Positions 4,011 to 7,901 of a stretch of DNA of 7,901 bases are shown one piece after another. The DNA is from an uncultured Clostridium sp. (GTDB lineage: Bacteria; Bacillota; Clostridia; TANB77; CAG-508): assembly GCA_900553695.1 (NCBI GenBank), contig USEM01000031.1, positions 1-7,901 of the forward strand, written 5' to 3'. Made by a program: the position numbers and the translations under genes. The notes beneath the pieces were generated by a model that did not search any database, had not been told where the DNA came from, and saw only the letters and a list, made by a program, of their open reading frames with translations. Positions within the stretch are counted from its first letter, which is position 1. Each line of letters starts with the position of its first letter.

Positions 4011-5340
4011 GTGGAGAGAAACAAAGGTATAACACTAATTGCATTGATTATAACTATAATAATTCTTTTAATATTAGTAGGGGTAAGTATAAACCTAGCA
4101 ATAAAAGGAGATTTATTCGGAAGTGCTGAGAAAGCAGTAAATGGAACAAATGCAAAAGTAGAAGAACAACAAACTGCAGTGGATGAATTAATGGGAGAAT
4201 TAGATGAAGTTGAGAAAGAAATAGAAGAACAACAAAGACAACAAGAAGAAGCTGAAAAACAAAAAAATCTTCCAGGAACAAGAGTAACTGAAAATACAAA
4301 ATATATAAGAGATGGAAAAACAGCATGGATACCAAAAGGGTTTACTGTATCTGGAATAAAGTCAGAACAAAGTATAGATAATGGATTAGTAATCTACGAT
4401 ATTCCAGAAGGAATAACACCAGACTGGACAAATCCAGATAGTGTAAAAACAAAATATAACCAATTTGTATGGATACCAGTAGAAGTAAAATCAACAGATA
4501 CTGAAAACAGTATAGCAAGCTTCTATAGGTCAGCATGGGCTGCAAATGCATCAACTGGAGGAGAAAGAACAACAGGACTTGCTACAGTTTACACAGAACC
4601 AAATTCAACTAATGATACAACAGATAAAACAGGCATAGCAGACCAAATAACAGAATTAACAAAAAGTATATATAAATATGGAGGCTTTTATATAGGAAGA
4701 TACGAAGCAGGAGTAAAGCCAGCAACAGATGGAACTGCAACACCAAGAACAAGTAGTTCATCCCAAACAGCAGAATTTGTGGTACAGCAAGATAAATACC
4801 CATATGATTATGTAAAATGGGGAAAAGATATGTCTGACGTAAGTGAAGGAGCAGTATATTTGTGTAATAATTTATATTCATCAACAAATACAAATTATGG
4901 AGCAACAAGTATGCTATGTAGTGGAGCTAGTTGGGACAGTATGCTAGACTTCATAAAAGATTCAAGTCATAGCGTAACAGATAGTACAACTTGGGGAAAT
5001 TATAATAATTCAGAAACATATAAAATATATAGAGGAAGTTTATATAATTCAGCATGGAGTACAGTTAATACAACGACTGGTACAGATGTAACCCAAAGCA
5101 CAAGTATTTTACTAACCACAGGGGCAACAGAAAGAAACAGTTCAAAAAACATATATGATGTAGCAGGTAACATGAGTGAATGGACTACAGAGTCTTATTC
5201 TTCGAGCTCCCGAGTTGATAGGGGTCGGCTTTTATAGCATCAGTCCTTCTGACAATCCAGCGAGCCACCGTGGTAGCAACTCTCCAACCAACGGTGGTCG
5301 CGCAATAGGTTTTCGCCCAGTACTTTATGTAAAGCTGTAA
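4011..5340 (+). CDS. Pilin-like protein with C-terminal FGE-sulfatase/C-type-lectin-fold domain, +1 frame change near the end; probable DGR target
   Basis: The GTG start follows AAGGAGG. The N-terminus MERNKG-ITLIALIITIIILLILVGVSI is a type IV pilin/pseudopilin signal: short basic leader, a Gly where prepilin peptidase would cut (after residue 6), then a hydrophobic helix. Residues ~48-86 are a Glu/Gln-rich coiled coil, a stalk. From ~90 on there is an FGE-sulfatase-type domain: FVWIPVE, YGGFYIGRYEAG, GASWDSMLDFI, NIYDVAGNMSEW (about 380-391). The first frame stops at 5237 after DRG-RLL (408 aa). At codon 406, CGG (5226-5228), a +1 step gives RGGFY and then PTNGG-RAIGFRPVLYVKL, the expected end of this fold (442 aa, stop 5338-5340). 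The last ~140 bp differ sharply in composition from the rest and carry the layout of a DGR variable region. Likely exported and surface-displayed as a ligand-binding protein rather than a true formylglycine enzyme; that is inference. Confidence 0.85.
5202..5340 (+). other. Candidate DGR variable region (VR) at the 3' end of the pilin/FGE gene
   Basis: By hand count 66 of 120 bases in 5202-5321 are G or C, against roughly a third upstream in the same gene. In the restored frame it encodes the lectin-fold ligand-binding end, with Ser, Gly, Asn, Asp, His and Arg at positions where DGR templates usually have AAC/AAT codons, between conserved blocks RGG-F-Y, NPAS-R, SP-T-N and IGFRP. A-directed mutation of a template would give this pattern. 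No template repeat or reverse transcriptase is in the window, so the source would be elsewhere. Confidence 0.55.
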
Positions 5341-5370
5341 GCTTACAGGCGATACATGAATTTAATATCA

Positions 5371-5416
5371 ATAAAATGTGTATTAGTAGAAATTCGAAAA
5401 TACACATTTTATTTTT
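5371..5416 (+). terminator. Rho-independent terminator of the pilin/FGE gene
   Basis: A 12-bp perfect inverted repeat (5371-5382 with 5401-5412) surrounds an 18-nt loop and runs into TTTTT (5412-5416). It lies 30 nt after the frame-restored stop at 5338-5340 and 133 nt after the unshifted stop at 5237, which fits the restored end better. Confidence 0.85.
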
Positions 5417-5456
5417 ATAATGGCAACTTAAATTTTATATTTTTTCATAATAATAC

Positions 5457-5484
5457 TTGACAAATTAGTACATAATAGTATAAA
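5457..5484 (+). promoter_or_regulatory. Sigma-A promoter of the asnS T-box leader
   Basis: TTGACA (5457-5462), a 16-bp spacer and TATAAA (5479-5484). Transcription should begin near 5491, a few bases before the T-box stem I. Confidence 0.75.
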
Positions 5485-5490
5485 ATAAAA

Positions 5491-5709
5491 TACAGTTAAA
5501 GTGCGTTAGTACAATGCAAAGCTGTAAGAGGTTACTAGTAGAGAATAAGGGTCATGGGCTGAAAGCCCTTTTAGCAAACATTACAAAGTGAAACACATTG
5601 GAAGCATATTTTAAGAGAGAAGTATTGCAAATTTGGGCAATGCTTAAGCTAGGGTGGTACCGCGGATTATTTTCGTCCCTGCATTTTGTTGCAGAGGGCT
5701 TTTTTTGTA
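5491..5709 (+). promoter_or_regulatory. T-box riboswitch (tRNA-Asn) controlling asnS
   Basis: The leader senses uncharged tRNA-Asn and allows read-through into asnS when charging is low. The T-box sequence AGGGTGGTACCGCGG is perfect at 5651-5665. Stem I can be drawn: base helix CAATG 5512-5516 with CATTG 5596-5600, inner helix TGTAA 5523-5527 with TTACA 5581-5585, upper helix TAAGGG with CCCTTTTA near 5535-5572. The specifier loop then presents AAC at 5577-5579, followed by A, which is an Asn codon and agrees with the gene downstream. Stem III pairs 5621-5628 with 5637-5644. The competing terminator is about 5676-5699 (CCCTGCA with TGCAGAGGG) followed by seven Ts. The variable T in TGGT predicts a tRNA discriminator base A. 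Confidence 0.93.
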
Positions 5710-5747
5710 CCTTTGTAACTAAACAAAATAAAAAGGGGGAGTTTTTA

Positions 5748-7133
5748 ATGGAAAAAATTAAAACTTTGTATGAAAAAACAGAAGAACTTGTTGGTAAGGA
5801 GGTTGTAGTTGAAGGTTGGGTTAAGACTGTTAGAGATTCTAAAACATTTGGTTTTATAGAACTAAATGATGGAAGCTTTTTCAAAAACGTTCAAGTAGTG
5901 TTTGATGATTCATTAAGCAACTTTGCAGAAATTTGTAAATTACCTATTAGTTCATCAATTAAAGTAACAGGAAAACTTGTAAAAACAGAAGGAGCAAAAC
6001 AACCATTTGAAATTAAAGCTACAGGAATTGAAGTAGAATTTTTAGCTGCTTTAGATTATCCACTTCAAAAGAAAAGACATTCATTTGAATATTTAAGAAC
6101 AGTAGCACACCTAAGACCTAGAACAAACACATTCAACGCAGTATTTAGAGTACGTTCAGTATTATCTTATGCAATACACAAATTCTTCCAAGAAAGAGAT
6201 TTTGTGTATGTTCACACACCAATAATAACATCAAGTGACTGCGAAGGTGCTGGAGAAATGTTTAACGTATCTACTTTAGATATGAACAATGTACCAAAGC
6301 TAGAAAACGGAAAAGTAGATTATTCAAAAGACTTTTTTGGAAAACCTGCACATCTTACAGTTAGTGGGCAATTAAATGTTGAAACATTTGCATTTGCATT
6401 TAGAAATGTTTATACATTTGGACCAACATTTAGATCTGAAAACTCAAACACAGTAAAACATGCTTCAGAATTTTGGATGATAGAACCAGAAATTTGTTTT
6501 GCAGATTTAAATGATGATATGGACTTAGCAGAAGATATGGTTAAATATATAATCAGCTATGTACTAGAACATTGTCCAGAAGAAATGGAATTCTTCAACA
6601 ACTTTATAGATAAAGGTTTATTAGATAAATTACACAATGTTGTACATTCAAACTTTGCAAGAATTACTTATACAGATGCAATTAAAGAGTTAGAGAAGAA
6701 CAACGATAACTTTGAATTTCCAGTTCATTGGGGTTCAGACCTACAAACAGAGCATGAAAGATATTTATGTGAAGTATTATTTAAAAAGCCAGTATTTGTA
6801 ACAGATTACCCAGCAGAAATAAAAGCCTTCTATATGAAGCTTAACCCAGATGGAAAAACAGTTGCAGCAGCAGACCTTCTAGCACCTGGAATAGGAGAAA
6901 TTATAGGTGGTAGCCAAAGAGAGGATAACCTAGAAATATTACAAAATAAGATAAAAGAAAATGGAATGAGAGAAGAAGATTACTGGTGGTACTTAGACCT
7001 AAGAAAATACGGAAGTGCACGCCATGCAGGATTTGGGCTTGGATTTGAAAGAATGATGATGTACCTAACAGGAATGCAAAACATTCGTGACGTAATACCA
7101 TTTGCAAGAACACCAAAAAACTGTGATTTCTAA
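5748..7133 (+). CDS. asnS: Asparaginyl-tRNA synthetase
   Basis: This class IIb aminoacyl-tRNA synthetase charges tRNA-Asn with asparagine in the cytoplasm; the product is 461 aa, the usual length. The N-terminal OB-fold anticodon-binding domain is at about 15-105 (VVVEGWVKTVRDSKTFGFIELNDGS). The catalytic domain follows with LRPRTNTFNAVFRVRS, a motif 1 region ending YVHTPIITSSDCEGAGEMF, motif 2 YTFGPTFRSENSNT, and motif 3 GFGLGFERMMMYLTG with IRDVIPFARTP at the end. The AsnRS rather than AspRS assignment is supported by this ending and by the AAC specifier in the leader. The start at 5748 follows AAGGGGGA (5733-5740). The in-frame upstream extension to 5598 lies in the T-box leader and is not translated. 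No CGG codon is used. Confidence 0.97.
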   Translation: MEKIKTLYEKTEELVGKEVVVEGWVKTVRDSKTFGFIELNDGSFFKNVQVVFDDSLSNFAEICKLPISSSIKVTGKLVKTEGAKQPFEIKATGIEVEFLAALDYPLQKKRHSFEYLRTVAHLRPRTNTFNAVFRVRSVLSYAIHKFFQERDFVYVHTPIITSSDCEGAGEMFNVSTLDMNNVPKLENGKVDYSKDFFGKPAHLTVSGQLNVETFAFAFRNVYTFGPTFRSENSNTVKHASEFWMIEPEICFADLNDDMDLAEDMVKYIISYVLEHCPEEMEFFNNFIDKGLLDKLHNVVHSNFARITYTDAIKELEKNNDNFEFPVHWGSDLQTEHERYLCEVLFKKPVFVTDYPAEIKAFYMKLNPDGKTVAAADLLAPGIGEIIGGSQREDNLEILQNKIKENGMREEDYWWYLDLRKYGSARHAGFGLGFERMMMYLTGMQNIRDVIPFARTPKNCDF

Positions 7134-7141
7134 TAAATAAA

Positions 7142-7190
7142 GGACCTTTAGTATGGAAATACTAAGGGTCTAAAATTTTGTTAAAAATTT
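7142..7190 (+). terminator. Probable terminator of asnS
   Basis: A 12-13 bp stem (7142-7154 with 7159-7171) closes on GGAA. The tract after it is TAAAATTTTGTT and then AAAAATTTTTT, so the U-run is interrupted and termination may be partial. Confidence 0.7.
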
Positions 7191-7203
7191 TTTACAAAAC
7201 CTA

Positions 7204-7232
7204 TTGACAAAGTAGGGAAAAAGAGATACAAT
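7204..7232 (+). promoter_or_regulatory. Sigma-A promoter of clpB
   Basis: TTGACA (7204-7209), a 17-bp spacer and TACAAT (7227-7232), near consensus. The start should be near 7239, inside the operator that follows. Confidence 0.88.
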
Positions 7233-7233
7233 A

Positions 7234-7260
7234 TTAGCAGTCTTGATAAGAGACTGCTAA
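7234..7260 (+). promoter_or_regulatory. CIRCE-type HrcA operator (variant)
   Basis: TTAGCAGTC-N9-GACTGCTAA is a perfect 9-9-9 inverted repeat. The CIRCE consensus is TTAGCACTC-N9-GAGTGCTAA, so only one position per arm differs, and the two changes are symmetric. It starts 1 nt after the -10 box and overlaps the predicted transcription start, as CIRCE usually does, so HrcA should repress clpB until heat or unfolded protein relieves it. Confidence 0.9.
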
Positions 7261-7282
7261 TTTGAAATAAGGGGGAATGTAT

Positions 7283-7901
7283 ATGGATATTCAAAAATTT
7301 ACTCAAAAATCAATAGAGGCTATACAAAAGGCTCAAAATTTAGCAATAGAGCACGAGAACAGTCAAATTGACCAAGAGCATTTGCTATATGCATTGCTTA
7401 TTGGAGATAATAGTTTAATAAAAGAATTACTAAAGAAAATGAATGTAAGTGATGAATTTGAAAAAGCAATTAAAAGAGAAATAGAAAACAAGCCAAGTAT
7501 GCATTCAAATGCAAGGCAAATGGATCAAGTATATATTTCAAGAGACACAGATGAAGCGTTAACAGATGCCCAAAACACAGCTGAAAAGATGAAAGATGAA
7601 TATGTATCTGTTGAACACATCATGATTGGTTTAATTGATAAAGCAAATTCAAAATTAAAAGAATTATTTAGAACCTTTAATATAAACAAAAACAACTTTT
7701 TAAAGGTTCTATCTGAAGTAAGGGGGAATACAAGAGTGACTACTGATAATCCAGAAGAAACATATGATGCTTTAAAGAAATATGGTACAGATTTAACAGA
7801 AATGGCAAGAAAACAAAAACTTGACCCAGTAATAGGTAGAGATGACGAAATAAGAAATGTAATAAGAATTCTATCAAGAAAAACTAAAAACAATCCATGT
7901 T
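7283..7901 (+). CDS. clpB: ATP-dependent disaggregase chaperone ClpB (N-terminal part, cut by window end)
   Basis: ClpB (Hsp104-type) rescues aggregated proteins together with DnaK. The 206 complete codons here cover the two Clp-N repeats (MDIQKFTQKSIEAIQKAQ and SQIDQEHLLYALL, then DEYVSVEHIMIGLI). The ClpB-typical linker follows: EVRGNTRVTTDNPEETYDAL and KKYGTDLTEMAR. The start of the first AAA+ domain is LDPVIGRDDEIRNVIRILSRKTKNNPC. The window ends just before the expected Walker A GEPGVGKT. The VRGN-RVT-PEETY linker separates it from ClpC. The ATG follows AAGGGGGAA (7269-7277). Control is by the promoter and CIRCE variant upstream. The frame stays open to the last base. Confidence 0.95.
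   Translation, partial: MDIQKFTQKSIEAIQKAQNLAIEHENSQIDQEHLLYALLIGDNSLIKELLKKMNVSDEFEKAIKREIENKPSMHSNARQMDQVYISRDTDEALTDAQNTAEKMKDEYVSVEHIMIGLIDKANSKLKELFRTFNINKNNFLKVLSEVRGNTRVTTDNPEETYDALKKYGTDLTEMARKQKLDPVIGRDDEIRNVIRILSRKTKNNPC

Noticed and set aside
4054..4908. Three Leu-rich open frames antisense to the pilin/FGE gene
   Set aside because: Leu/Phe/Tyr-rich translations are the typical reverse shadow of an A-rich gene; no initiation signals.
5598..5747. N-terminal extension of asnS by 50 codons
   Set aside because: This stretch is the T-box leader, antiterminator and terminator; the ribosome site and family length fix the start at 5748.
1..7901. CRISPR array, tRNA or rRNA genes, insertion sequences
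   Set aside because: I found no regularly spaced repeats, no cloverleaf with TTCGANNC arm, no transposase motifs on either strand.

Overview
The window looks like chromosomal DNA of a low-GC, Gram-positive-type bacterium, most likely an uncultured gut Clostridium-like Firmicute. The evidence is AT-rich coding with strong AAGGAGG-type ribosome binding sites, sigma-A promoters, Rho-independent terminators with U-tracts, a tRNA-Asn T-box, a CIRCE-type operator in front of clpB, a long-form hpf, and a pseudopilin-type N-terminus (KGITLIALIITIIILL) of the kind seen in Clostridia. No phage, plasmid, IS or CRISPR genes are visible.

Layout, left to right. hpf (30-557) is followed by a ~125-nt near-continuous hairpin (556-680) and rpiA (762-1457), which has a strong terminator. 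A compact unit with its own promoter and terminator encodes a 91-aa protein of unknown function (1575-1850). An RluA-family pseudouridine synthase lies on the minus strand (1890-2781). Divergent from it is a toxin-antitoxin pair: an acidic antitoxin-like protein (2890-3171) and a RelE/ParE-fold toxin (3172-3424). A second self-contained unit encodes a 93-aa unknown protein (3583-3864). Next is a large pilin-like protein with an FGE-sulfatase/C-type-lectin fold (4011-5340), whose last ~140 bp look like the variable region of a diversity-generating retroelement (DGR) target. Finally come T-box-asnS (5457-7133) and the start of clpB under a promoter with a CIRCE variant (7204-7901, running off the end).

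The most striking observation is that three unrelated genes (the pseudouridine synthase, the RelE-like toxin and the pilin/FGE protein) each need a +1 frame change to give a full-length protein. In all three the break is at the same kind of site: an in-frame CGG codon preceded by a codon ending in U, with the correct frame resuming at the overlapping Gly codon GGN (ACU-CGG-A, GUU-CGG-A, GGU-CGG-C). None of the breaks is in a homopolymer. The only other in-frame CGG I found is GCA-CGG in the compositionally distinct 91-aa gene, where a shift would terminate at once. This is the pattern expected of +1 recoding at a poorly decoded Arg codon, similar in logic to the Ty1 CUU-AGG-C site. Independent pseudogenisation or systematic sequence error cannot be excluded from one window.

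Housekeeping roles: hpf silences ribosomes, rpiA serves the pentose phosphate pathway, asnS is controlled by uncharged tRNA-Asn, and clpB by heat or protein-folding stress through HrcA. The TA pair, the two small higher-GC units and the surface-type FGE protein form an accessory stretch between them.
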